From Kiritimatiellota bacterium (GTDB taxonomy: Bacteria; Verrucomicrobiota; Lentisphaeria; Victivallales; JAADHT01): a stretch of 5,832 bases of DNA. Positions 1-5,832 of the stretch are shown here, one piece after another. The stretch's first letter is position 1. Every line of letters begins with the position of its first letter. The stretch covers positions 1-5,832 of the forward strand of contig JAADHT010000231.1 in the NCBI GenBank assembly GCA_013151705.1, in the 5' to 3' direction. The translations under genes were made by a program, and so were the position numbers. The notes beneath the pieces were generated by a model that saw only the letters and a list, made by a program, of their open reading frames with translations, was not told the origin of the DNA and did no database searches.

Positions 1-1
1 G

Positions 2-1438
2 GGACAATCCTCGGTGAGTCTGGATTTCGCTCTCAAGTTGAATCCTGAATTGGAGGATGCCCGGCTGCTCAAAGCGAAGTTCGACTTTGCCGACCGCAAG
101 TTCATTGCCGCCAGGGATGATTTGCGGAAGGTGAGAAATCCGCCCGAGTATCTCAAGCGTTTGATAGAGAAATATGTCGGGAAAACGGAGACTACCGGCT
201 ATAAGATAACCATTTCGGATTTCAGGAACTTGATTTCCGAATTGGGAAAGGCGGACGATCAACTATTGATGCGCATGTTGAAGATCCGGTCGAGAAACGA
301 TTTGCTCAAGGCCAAAATGAAATATCTCAAGTTGGCGTTGCGAGCCAAAAATCCTTATTACGCCAAAAAAAACAAGAAAGGCAAATACGTGAATTTCATG
401 GATCTTCGATACTCCCGTCTAAAGGATGGCGCACTTGACGTGAATCTGTCGTACAATATGGAGTTGAGGAACGTGTCGCCGCTCGCGGTCGGTCTTCCAA
501 TAAAATCGCTCAATCTGAGGAACACCAATGTTGACGACTTGCGTGCTCTTGACTCTCTGAAAACCCTCAAAGAACTGGATATTCAAGAGACCGCCGTCAA
601 AGACGTGAGTTTTTTGCCTTCTCTGAAGCTGGATAAACTCAAAGTCACTCCGAGTCGTTTTGGTTGTGACGAGGCGAATCTCGCTAAATTGAAAAAGTCG
701 GCATGGGTGCGTTTCGATTTCGACAAGGTCTCGTTGAGCGAAAATGGAAAACTCAAAAATTTTGGAAAATCGCAAATAAACGGAAAAATATCGGGTCCCC
801 CCTTCGATAAAGGAATGATCTTCGAAAAAGGCGCGTTGGGCGAATCTCTAATGTGTCCGGTCTCGGTCAACTGCCCTGTGACATTCCGTCCTCCCTCTTT
901 CACTATTCTCTTTTGGGTTCCGAAAGAGAGAGTCCGGAGAACGGGCTATGGGAAGAAAATCGAGTTTTTTCGAATGGGTTTGAAAAAATGGTATCAGTTG
1001 AGAATATTCAGCGACAGATATGAAATTTCCTACGATTCCACTAATACGAGAGGAAGGAAAAAGAGAGTCTTCGCTTCCCGTTTGCCTTTCCCGTACGCAC
1101 CCGCGTCCGAAGCGAACCCCCGTGACGATGATTGGTGGCAACTGGCCTTCGTTTTCGAACCTTCCGGCCCAAGCATTTATTTGAACGGTCGTCTGGTGTC
1201 GAAGAATTTACGGGACTATCGTAGTTCTTACGCGTCAGGTTACTACAAAGCCCATCCTTGGCGCATATTAGCTAAACTTATGTACGACAAGGCTTTTTGG
1301 CGGATTTCGAGGAATATGAGGATCGGAGAAATGATCGACGACTTTATGTTTTGGAACCGCGCGTTGTCCAAAGAGGATATTCGATCCTTGTATGAAATGC
1401 GTAAAATCGAGCAGATAACATCAAAATCCGGGAAGTGA
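2..1438 (+). CDS. TPR/leucine-rich-repeat/LamG-domain protein, 5' end outside window
   Basis: The frame is open to the left edge (no stop before the GTG at 14), and the first visible residues already lie inside a TPR-like helix pair, so the true start is probably upstream. Numbering from the GTG at 14: residues 1-40 resemble a TPR (ALKLNPELEDARLL, then FIAARDDLRKV). Residues about 140-215 carry leucine-rich repeats (SLNLRNTNVDDLRALDSL, then LKELDIQETAVKDVSFL). Residues about 290-463 resemble a LamG/concanavalin A-like fold, with the typical WWQLAFVFEPSGPSIYLNGR stretch (374-393) and the C-terminal signature IDDFMFWNRALSKEDIRSLY (441-460). There is no visible enzyme motif or membrane segment. 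In PVC bacteria such TPR-LRR tails often follow a Ser/Thr kinase domain; that is family knowledge, and no kinase is visible here. The function is unknown, probably binding or scaffolding. The gene ends immediately before atpG and looks more A+T-rich than the atp genes (21 of 60 bases G+C at 721-780). Confidence 0.8.
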   Translation, partial: GQSSVSLDFALKLNPELEDARLLKAKFDFADRKFIAARDDLRKVRNPPEYLKRLIEKYVGKTETTGYKITISDFRNLISELGKADDQLLMRMLKIRSRNDLLKAKMKYLKLALRAKNPYYAKKNKKGKYVNFMDLRYSRLKDGALDVNLSYNMELRNVSPLAVGLPIKSLNLRNTNVDDLRALDSLKTLKELDIQETAVKDVSFLPSLKLDKLKVTPSRFGCDEANLAKLKKSAWVRFDFDKVSLSENGKLKNFGKSQINGKISGPPFDKGMIFEKGALGESLMCPVSVNCPVTFRPPSFTILFWVPKERVRRTGYGKKIEFFRMGLKKWYQLRIFSDRYEISYDSTNTRGRKKRVFASRLPFPYAPASEANPRDDDWWQLAFVFEPSGPSIYLNGRLVSKNLRDYRSSYASGYYKAHPWRILAKLMYDKAFWRISRNMRIGEMIDDFMFWNRALSKEDIRSLYEMRKIEQITSKSGK

Positions 1439-1440
1439 GT

Positions 1441-2300
1441 ATGGCTGGAAAACGCGATCTGCTGAGGAAAATATCCTCGTTGAAGAACACGGAGAAGATC
1501 ACTTCGGCTATGAAGATGATAGCCTCCACCAAACTCGTGAGGATGCGGAAGGCTCTGGAGGCGTCCAAACCGTATGGCGACGCGCTCGAGGAGTTGAACC
1601 TGAAACTCGGCTTGTTCGCTCCTGACGAGGATTATACTCAAACCCTGCCGCTTCCGAAGGATTTCACAGGCAAACTGCATATCGTTTTGGAGACCGAGGG
1701 CTTTGCGGTTCGTTCAATTCGAGCGCGCAGAAAATCGTAGCCGCCATAATCGAGGGATTCCAGCCGGAGACCTGTTCGATAACGGTTTACGGCGCGAAGG
1801 GCGCTAAATTCTGCGATGTCCGCGGGTTTCCCGTCGCCGATGTCATAGCTCCGCTTCCAAAACTGCCTGTCTCATCGGATACGGCCACAAAAGCGGGCGA
1901 GCTTATGAAGGGATTGCGGGATGGGCGGTTCGACGAGGTTTTGCTGGTTCACAACCGTTTTGTTTCGACTTTGGAGCAGGTGCCGGTCGTGCGAAAACTT
2001 CTGCCTCCTCCAGTGGTGGCGAACGAGGATGTCAATCTATGGAATTTGGAGTTCGAGCCGTCTCGCTCGAAGGTTTCGGAATCCTTGATTCGGCTCAACG
2101 CGGAGTATATCTTGTTTCGCGCGTTGCTCGAGTCTATGACGGCTGAAAACGCAGCCCGTTTGACGGCGATGGAGAACGCCGCCGCCAACTGCAGGAATCT
2201 AATCGAACATTACAAACTGATATTCAACCGCTCGCGGCAGTCGGACATAACGACTGAACTACTGGAGATTATAGCGGGCACGGAGGCTATGAAATCATGA
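1441..2300 (+). pseudogene. atpG: ATP synthase F1 gamma subunit, broken by a one-base frameshift
   Basis: Gamma is the central rotor shaft of F1: it turns inside the alpha3-beta3 ring and links proton flow to ATP synthesis on the cytoplasmic face of the membrane. The N-terminal helix is typical (ISSLKNTEKITSAMKMIAST), as is the C-terminal one (SRQSDITTELLEIIAGTEA). Reading from ATG 1441, the frame hits a TAG at 1738-1740 after 99 residues. If the frame changes at 1699-1701, translation continues as GLCGSFNSSAQKIVAAII to the TGA at 2298-2300. Adding one base to the GGG at 1698-1700 restores a 286-residue protein, the normal family length. The rest of the reading frame is well preserved, so the lesion is either a sequencing/assembly indel or very recent. 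ATG 1441 fits gamma N-termini; a GTG at 1435 overlaps the preceding stop and is the alternative start. Only a weak purine-rich stretch (GGGAAG, 1430-1435) precedes it. Confidence 0.9.
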
Positions 2301-3727
2301 ATGACAAAACGATTGAGGCACCTTCCAAAGGGCGCGTGGTACAGATAACCGGACCTGTGGTGGACGTGCGGTTCGAGGGAGAGTCGCTGCCTCCCATAAA
2401 CACCGCCCTCAAAGTAACCAATCCGCATATCGGGGATGGTGAATGGAATCTCGTTCTGGAGATAGCCCAGCATATAGGCGAGCGCGTGGTCAGAAGCATC
2501 GCTATGGACAGCACCGACGGCTTGAAGAGGGGAATGGAGGTGTTGAATACGAACGCTCCCATATCAGTTCCGGTGGGGGAGGGGACCCTTGGAAGAATCA
2601 TCAACGTGACTGGCGATCCGGTCGACGAGAAGGGGGAGGTGGAACATGAGAAACGCTACTCCATACACCGTCCCGCTCCCACGTTCGCCGATCAAAGCAC
2701 CAAGTCGGAGATCCTGGTCACCGGCATAAAGGTGGTCGATCTGCTCGCACCATACATGAAAGGCGGAAAAATAGGGTTGTTCGGCGGAGCGGGAGTCGGG
2801 AAGACCGTTTTGATAATGGAGTTGATACACAACGTGGCGCGGGAGCATGGAGGATATTCCGTCTTCGCCGGAGTCGGCGAGAGGACTCGCGAGGGCACCC
2901 AGTTGTGGGGGGAGATGAGGGAGTCCGGGGTTCTTGAAAGAACGGCGTTGATCTACGGTCAGATGAACGAGCCCCCCGGCGCCAGGGCTAGAGTCGCGCT
3001 TTCCGCTCTTTCCGTCGCCGAATACTTTAGAGACGAGCAGAACAGGGATGTTTTGTTGTTCATCGACAACATCTTCCGTTTCGTGCAGGCCGGTGCGGAG
3101 GTTTCCGCTTTTTTGGGACGGATTCCGTCCGCCGTCGGCTACCAACCCACTCTTTCCACTGAGATGGGGGAGTTGCAGGAGCGCATAGCCTCAACGCGTA
3201 ATGGATCCGTCACTTCGGTGCAGGCTATCTACGTGCCGGCGGACGACTATACCGACCCGGCGCCGGCGACCACCTTCGCGCATCTCGACGCCACGACCAA
3301 CTTGAGCCGCGACATCGCCGAGATGGCGATTTACCCGGCGGTTGATCCGCTGGCGTCGCGCTCCAATATATTGACTCCGGACACAGTCGGACAGAAGCAT
3401 TACGAGACCGCCCGCAGAGTGACGGAGATTTTGCAAGTGTATAGAAGCCTCCAGGATATTATTGCGATAATGGGTATCGACGAGCTTTCGGACGAGGATA
3501 GAAACACCGTGGAACGCGCCAGAAAGATACAGAGGTTTTTGAGCCAGCCGTTTTCGGTCGCTGAGCATTTCACCGGTATGAAAGGGAAATTTGTTCCATT
3601 GGACGACACCATCCGCTCTTTCGCCGAGATCATCGACGGCAAACATGACGACCTCCCTGAAAGCGCGTTCTATATGGTCGGCTCCGTCGAAGAGGCCATG
3701 AAAAAGGCTAAAACGTTAAAAAAATGA
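2297..3727 (+). CDS. atpD: ATP synthase F1 beta subunit
   Basis: This is the catalytic subunit of F1 ATP synthase (ADP + Pi to ATP, driven by the ion gradient). It has 476 residues, a full family length. The N-terminal beta-barrel covers about residues 10-85 (GRVVQITGPVVDVRF). The nucleotide-binding domain has Walker A GGAGVGKT at 163-170, the catalytic glutamate in GERTREG at E195, Walker B LLFIDN with D257, and the alpha/beta family signature PAVDPLASRS at 347-356. The C-terminal helical domain has DELSDED at 395-401 in place of the classical DELSEED, then ARKIQRFLSQPF. All catalytic residues looked for are present, so the protein should be active. The ATG overlaps the atpG stop by four bases (ATGA), and GGAGG at 2282-2286 lies ten bases upstream, so initiation is probably coupled but not wholly dependent on gamma translation. 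The gene is G+C-rich (41 of 60 bases at 3241-3300). Confidence 0.98.
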   Translation: MNDKTIEAPSKGRVVQITGPVVDVRFEGESLPPINTALKVTNPHIGDGEWNLVLEIAQHIGERVVRSIAMDSTDGLKRGMEVLNTNAPISVPVGEGTLGRIINVTGDPVDEKGEVEHEKRYSIHRPAPTFADQSTKSEILVTGIKVVDLLAPYMKGGKIGLFGGAGVGKTVLIMELIHNVAREHGGYSVFAGVGERTREGTQLWGEMRESGVLERTALIYGQMNEPPGARARVALSALSVAEYFRDEQNRDVLLFIDNIFRFVQAGAEVSAFLGRIPSAVGYQPTLSTEMGELQERIASTRNGSVTSVQAIYVPADDYTDPAPATTFAHLDATTNLSRDIAEMAIYPAVDPLASRSNILTPDTVGQKHYETARRVTEILQVYRSLQDIIAIMGIDELSDEDRNTVERARKIQRFLSQPFSVAEHFTGMKGKFVPLDDTIRSFAEIIDGKHDDLPESAFYMVGSVEEAMKKAKTLKK

Positions 3728-3996
3728 GTCAGACATTAAACATCGAGATTCTCGTTCCTGAAAAGACAATACTTTCATGCGAGGCTGTTCTAGTCAACAT
3801 CCCGGAGACGACGGGGCGCATTGGAATCGAAGCCAGACACGCTCCGCTCGCCGCGTCGCTCGTAGCCGGGCTTGTGGAGATCGTTTTGCCGAACGGGAAA
3901 CGCGAGAATTACGAGATCGGCCCAGGAGTTTTCTCGTTCGACGCGAATCTCGCGAGAATCCTAACCTCGGAAGCGAAGCCGCGGCGGGATGAGTGA
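3724..3996 (+). CDS. atpC: ATP synthase F1 epsilon subunit, short form
   Basis: Epsilon joins the gamma shaft to the c-ring and in many bacteria also inhibits ATP hydrolysis. The 90 residues match the N-terminal beta-sandwich domain: NIEILVPEKTILSCEAV at 6-22, the conserved GRIGIEARHAPLA at 31-43, and the last strands ending ARILTSEA near residue 84. The usual 130-140-residue protein continues with a two-helix hairpin. Here the frame stops right after the sandwich, and the following sequence shows no helical continuation. Short epsilons without the hairpin are known in some lineages (for example Chlorobi and Bacteroidetes), so this may be natural rather than truncated. The ATG overlaps the atpD stop by four bases (ATGA) with no good ribosome binding site (AAGG at 3704-3707 is too far), which points to translational coupling. 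A putative terminator follows. Confidence 0.92.
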   Translation: MSQTLNIEILVPEKTILSCEAVLVNIPETTGRIGIEARHAPLAASLVAGLVEIVLPNGKRENYEIGPGVFSFDANLARILTSEAKPRRDE

Positions 3997-3999
3997 CGG

Positions 4000-4035
4000 C
4001 CTACATAACTTGGTTCCGCCAAGTAGGTCTTTTTT
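4000..4035 (+). terminator. Putative intrinsic terminator of the atp genes
   Basis: ACTTGG (4008-4013) pairs with CCAAGT (4019-4024) around the loop TTCCG. The stem can be extended by CCT (4000-4002) with AGG (4025-4027) across a five-base bulge. It is followed by TC and six T residues (4030-4035). It lies four bases after the atpC stop, where the operon should end. The stem is short and imperfect, so this is a moderate call, made by eye without a folding energy. Confidence 0.5.
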
Positions 4036-4179
4036 CCCAAAATGGCCCCGGGAACCGTTGCCGGCGTTGATCGCATCCCGCCACCAACACCGCGACCCAG
4101 CTCGAAAAACTTCTTCTCCTCCCCGAGCGGCATCATGGGGTGAATAACAAATTTTCATATCTGGCACACCAGCAGGGGC

Positions 4180-4216
4180 GGGCGGGGACGCCCTCCATAG
4201 TGCGGATAAACTCCGC
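4180..4216. other. Pair of short GC-rich palindromes in the convergent spacer
   Basis: GGGCG (4180-4184) and CGCCC (4189-4193) form a five-base inverted repeat around GGGA. GCGGA (4202-4206) and TCCGC (4212-4216) form a second around TAAAC. The second ends seven bases from the 3' end of the minus-strand oxidoreductase gene. Neither is followed by a T-run on either strand, so an intrinsic terminator is not supported. They could stabilise a transcript end or belong to a REP-like interspersed element; neither can be shown from one copy. Confidence 0.3.
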
Positions 4217-4223
4217 TTCACAG

Positions 4224-5507
4224 TTAAAACCTCACAAGCTCGTCCACCGTCACTGGCATACCCGTGCCGAACGACTTGTTCGCCGCGATGCCGGTTAGAA
4301 TCGACATAGCGCCGTCGACATGCGACGCGGCTCGCTTGAATTTGTCTTCCGGGGGATCGCCGAAGATATCTTCGAGCATAACGACATCCCCTCCTCCGTG
4401 TCCGCCGACCGCTTCAGGTATTTCCACTTCGCGCGGTTTCTCGAAAAGGTTCTGCACGGTGATCTTTTTGTAGGCGGCGGCACCCTCGTCCTCGGAGGCG
4501 CCCGCGGCGTTCACGTAAACACTCTCCATAACCTCCACCTGGATGCGTCCGGCGTCTCCGTTGATCGCCACCCGGTATCCTTCCCAAGGCATGTAGGAGT
4601 TGAGGGAATAGGTCATTACGACGTTGTTTTTGTATCTGACCATTACGCCCATAGTATCCTCGATGCTGATTCCGTCGCCGAAAACGCTTTGGTCGCGTAG
4701 ATAACCGTCCTCCTTTTCCGCCTTCAAATAAAGCTCCTCTAGATTCCCGCCGTCATTCAAAGGCAGAGCGAAGGGGCAGTCCTTCGCATTCGGATCGCCG
4801 GTCGCGCGATAGTAGAAGTCCGTTATTCCGCGGGTTTCCGCGTTCGCTTTTCCGTAGAATTTCAGATCTCCCATGCCGAAAACGATTTGAGGAGACGACC
4901 CGAGCCAGAAATTCACCAAATCGAAATGGTGTGTGGCTTTGTGCACCATCAGACCTCCGCTGTTTCGCTTGTCCCTGTGCCAGCGCCGATAGTAGTCGGC
5001 TCCATGGGATGTGTTGAGCAGCCATTCGAAGTGGACTGATGTGGGTTTGCCAATCGCTCCGTCCATTATCAACTCGCGGGTTTTCGTCGCGACCGGCGCG
5101 TATCTGTAGTTGAATGTGACGCGCAGCTCCTTTCCCGTCTCCTTGATGGTGTCGAGGATCTCCTGGCATTTTTTCTCGTCTATCGTCATCGGTTTTTCGG
5201 ATATCGCGTCGCACCCCAGCCTCATGGCTCTTGTTATGTATGTGTGGTGCGTTCTGTCCATGGATGTCACTATCACGGTATCGGGGCGGGTTTCCGCGAT
5301 CATCGCGTCGAAATTCTCCGCTTTGTATGTGACGACGGGCGCTCCTCCCATTTCCTCGATCTTTCTGTTCGCGTAGTCCATACGCGTCTGATTGACATCG
5401 CACAAAGCCACGATTTCCGAGGTGTCCTTGTAGGTCTCTGTCAAAGCCTTGTAGTACATCCTCGAACGTCCGCCCAGTCCAACGATTGCGTACCTTTGTC
5501 TACTCAT
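4224..5507 (-). CDS. Gfo/Idh/MocA-family NAD(P)-dependent oxidoreductase
   Basis: This is a predicted cytoplasmic sugar or cyclitol dehydrogenase; the substrate is unknown. Numbering from the ATG at 5507 (427 residues): the N-terminal Rossmann fold has the dinucleotide loop GLGGR at 10-14, an acidic residue after beta-2 (ALCDVN) and the family's EKP motif at 104-106, with the putative catalytic lysine K105. The C-terminal alpha/beta domain has GGLMVHKATHHFDLVNFWLG at 184-203 and later VAINGDAGRIQVE. At the usual catalytic Asp position of GGxxxDxxxH there is a histidine (H189); the expected His (H193) and D196 are present. There is no signal peptide. Start choice: GGGAG (5519-5515) is seven bases before ATG 5507 but only one base before ATG 5513, so 5507 is preferred; 5513 would overlap the upstream stop by four bases. 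It is co-directional with the LacI-type regulator just upstream, which probably controls it. Length and start motif suit the family well. Confidence 0.92.
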   Translation of the reverse strand: MSRQRYAIVGLGGRSRMYYKALTETYKDTSEIVALCDVNQTRMDYANRKIEEMGGAPVVTYKAENFDAMIAETRPDTVIVTSMDRTHHTYITRAMRLGCDAISEKPMTIDEKKCQEILDTIKETGKELRVTFNYRYAPVATKTRELIMDGAIGKPTSVHFEWLLNTSHGADYYRRWHRDKRNSGGLMVHKATHHFDLVNFWLGSSPQIVFGMGDLKFYGKANAETRGITDFYYRATGDPNAKDCPFALPLNDGGNLEELYLKAEKEDGYLRDQSVFGDGISIEDTMGVMVRYKNNVVMTYSLNSYMPWEGYRVAINGDAGRIQVEVMESVYVNAAGASEDEGAAAYKKITVQNLFEKPREVEIPEAVGGHGGGDVVMLEDIFGDPPEDKFKRAASHVDGAMSILTGIAANKSFGTGMPVTVDELVRF

Positions 5508-5509
5508 CG

Positions 5510-5832
5510 TCATTCTCCCATTGTTGTTTCCCTGTTTATGAACCTTGTCAACACAGGATGTTGCTTCTCAACTTTATCATCATTCACGAAACCATTCAGC
5601 AGATCCAGCGTTTTGACCGCCAGATCGTCAACCGACTGGGTTATCGTGGAAATCCTCATATGGGTGTATTTGGTGAAGTCGTCGTTGTCGAATCCCAACA
5701 CTCCGAAAAGTTCCGGATCGTCCTCTTTCGCCTCGCGAAGCGCTCTCAACAGCCCAGCCGCCATCCTGTCGTTGTAGCAGAAGACCAGCGAACTTCGCAG
5801 AACCTCGCGTATTCGGAACAGAATTTCAATTC
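5510..5832 (-). CDS. LacI-family transcriptional regulator, C-terminal part only
   Basis: The frame runs in from the right edge; 106 residues are visible, the end of a periplasmic-binding-protein-like effector domain. Seen in order: SLVFCYNDRMAAGLLRALRE (residues 14-33 of the fragment, matching the family's 'vfc.ND.mA.G...al'), GVLGFDNDD (43-51, the 'vvGFDd' strand), ISTITQSVDDLA ('lTTv.q....lg'), and the final VLTRFINRET, like the common '...LvvReS'. This pattern is typical of LacI/GalR regulators. The DNA-binding domain lies outside the window, so it could be a helix-turn-helix of LacI type or a GntR-type head joined to a LacI-type sensor. It probably binds a sugar and controls itself and the downstream oxidoreductase, whose start overlaps or abuts its TGA (5512-5510). 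No operator is visible in this window. Confidence 0.85.
   Translation of the reverse strand, partial: IEILFRIREVLRSSLVFCYNDRMAAGLLRALREAKEDDPELFGVLGFDNDDFTKYTHMRISTITQSVDDLAVKTLDLLNGFVNDDKVEKQHPVLTRFINRETTMGE
5515..5519 (-). promoter_or_regulatory. Ribosome binding site of the oxidoreductase gene
   Basis: GGGAG on the minus strand lies inside the last codons of the regulator gene. It is seven bases from ATG 5507 and only one base from ATG 5513, so it favours the inner start. Its position within the upstream gene implies that the two genes share a transcript. Confidence 0.55.

Noticed and set aside
1435..1740. A separate short gene of 101 residues and a second one at 1905-2300
   Set aside because: Both are pieces of one gamma subunit gene; together with 1701-1904 they rebuild the full protein after a one-base correction.
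1690..1740. Programmed ribosomal frameshift in atpG
   Set aside because: There is no slippery heptamer in the correct phase and no obvious stimulatory stem-loop, and atpG is not known for recoding.
2564..3145. Long minus-strand open frame (193 residues) opposite atpD
   Set aside because: It lies fully antisense to a clearly conserved catalytic gene; such frames are common opposite G+C-rich coding sequence.
3909..4136. Minus-strand open frame of 75 residues starting at ATG 4136
   Set aside because: It has no ribosome binding site, overlaps the frame above and more than 80 bases of atpC, and its sequence matches no family I recognise.
3961..4221. Minus-strand open frame of 86 residues starting at GTG 4221, just after the oxidoreductase stop
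   Set aside because: A GAGG lies eight bases upstream, but the translation is rich in Arg, Pro and Gly without recognisable motifs, and it runs antisense across the atpC 3' end and the putative terminator. More likely spacer sequence without stops by chance.
5244..5777. Plus-strand open frame of 177 residues opposite the regulator and oxidoreductase genes
   Set aside because: It is antisense to two genes with clear family motifs and shows low-complexity Ser-rich translation without a domain.

Overview
The window carries the 3' end of an F1Fo ATP synthase gene cluster on the plus strand (gamma, beta and epsilon subunits: atpG, atpD, atpC). It converges on a minus-strand pair made of a LacI-type regulator and a Gfo/Idh/MocA-family oxidoreductase. 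No replication, mobile-element, CRISPR or RNA-gene signal is visible. The organism looks like a bacterium of the PVC group, perhaps Lentisphaerota (Victivallis-like). This is an inference from the TPR/LRR/LamG architecture of the first gene and the LacI plus Gfo/Idh/MocA pairing, not from a marker gene.

Layout. Positions 2-1438 (+) hold the C-terminal part of a large protein with a TPR-like start, a leucine-rich-repeat middle and a LamG-type C-terminus. It touches atpG directly, where atpA would be expected. Positions 1441-2300 (+) are atpG, complete in content but broken by a single missing base in a GGG run near 1698-1700. Positions 2297-3727 (+) are an intact atpD. Positions 3724-3996 (+) are a short atpC that encodes only the beta-sandwich domain. 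The atpG/atpD and atpD/atpC junctions are 4-base ATGA overlaps, so the genes are probably one transcript with translational coupling. A stem-loop followed by six T residues at 4000-4035 probably ends it.

Positions 3997-4223 are a 227-base non-coding spacer with the putative terminator, a competing inverted repeat and two short GC-rich palindromes. On the minus strand, the regulator enters from the right edge (5832-5510) and overlaps or abuts the oxidoreductase (about 5507-4224), which suggests a small sugar-responsive operon read towards the atp genes.

The main points for a second look are the LRR/LamG gene inside an atp cluster without an adjacent atpA, the atpG frameshift exactly at the conserved GLCG motif, the epsilon subunit without its inhibitory helices, and a histidine where the oxidoreductase family usually has its catalytic aspartate. 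Nothing here amounts to a clear new biological system.
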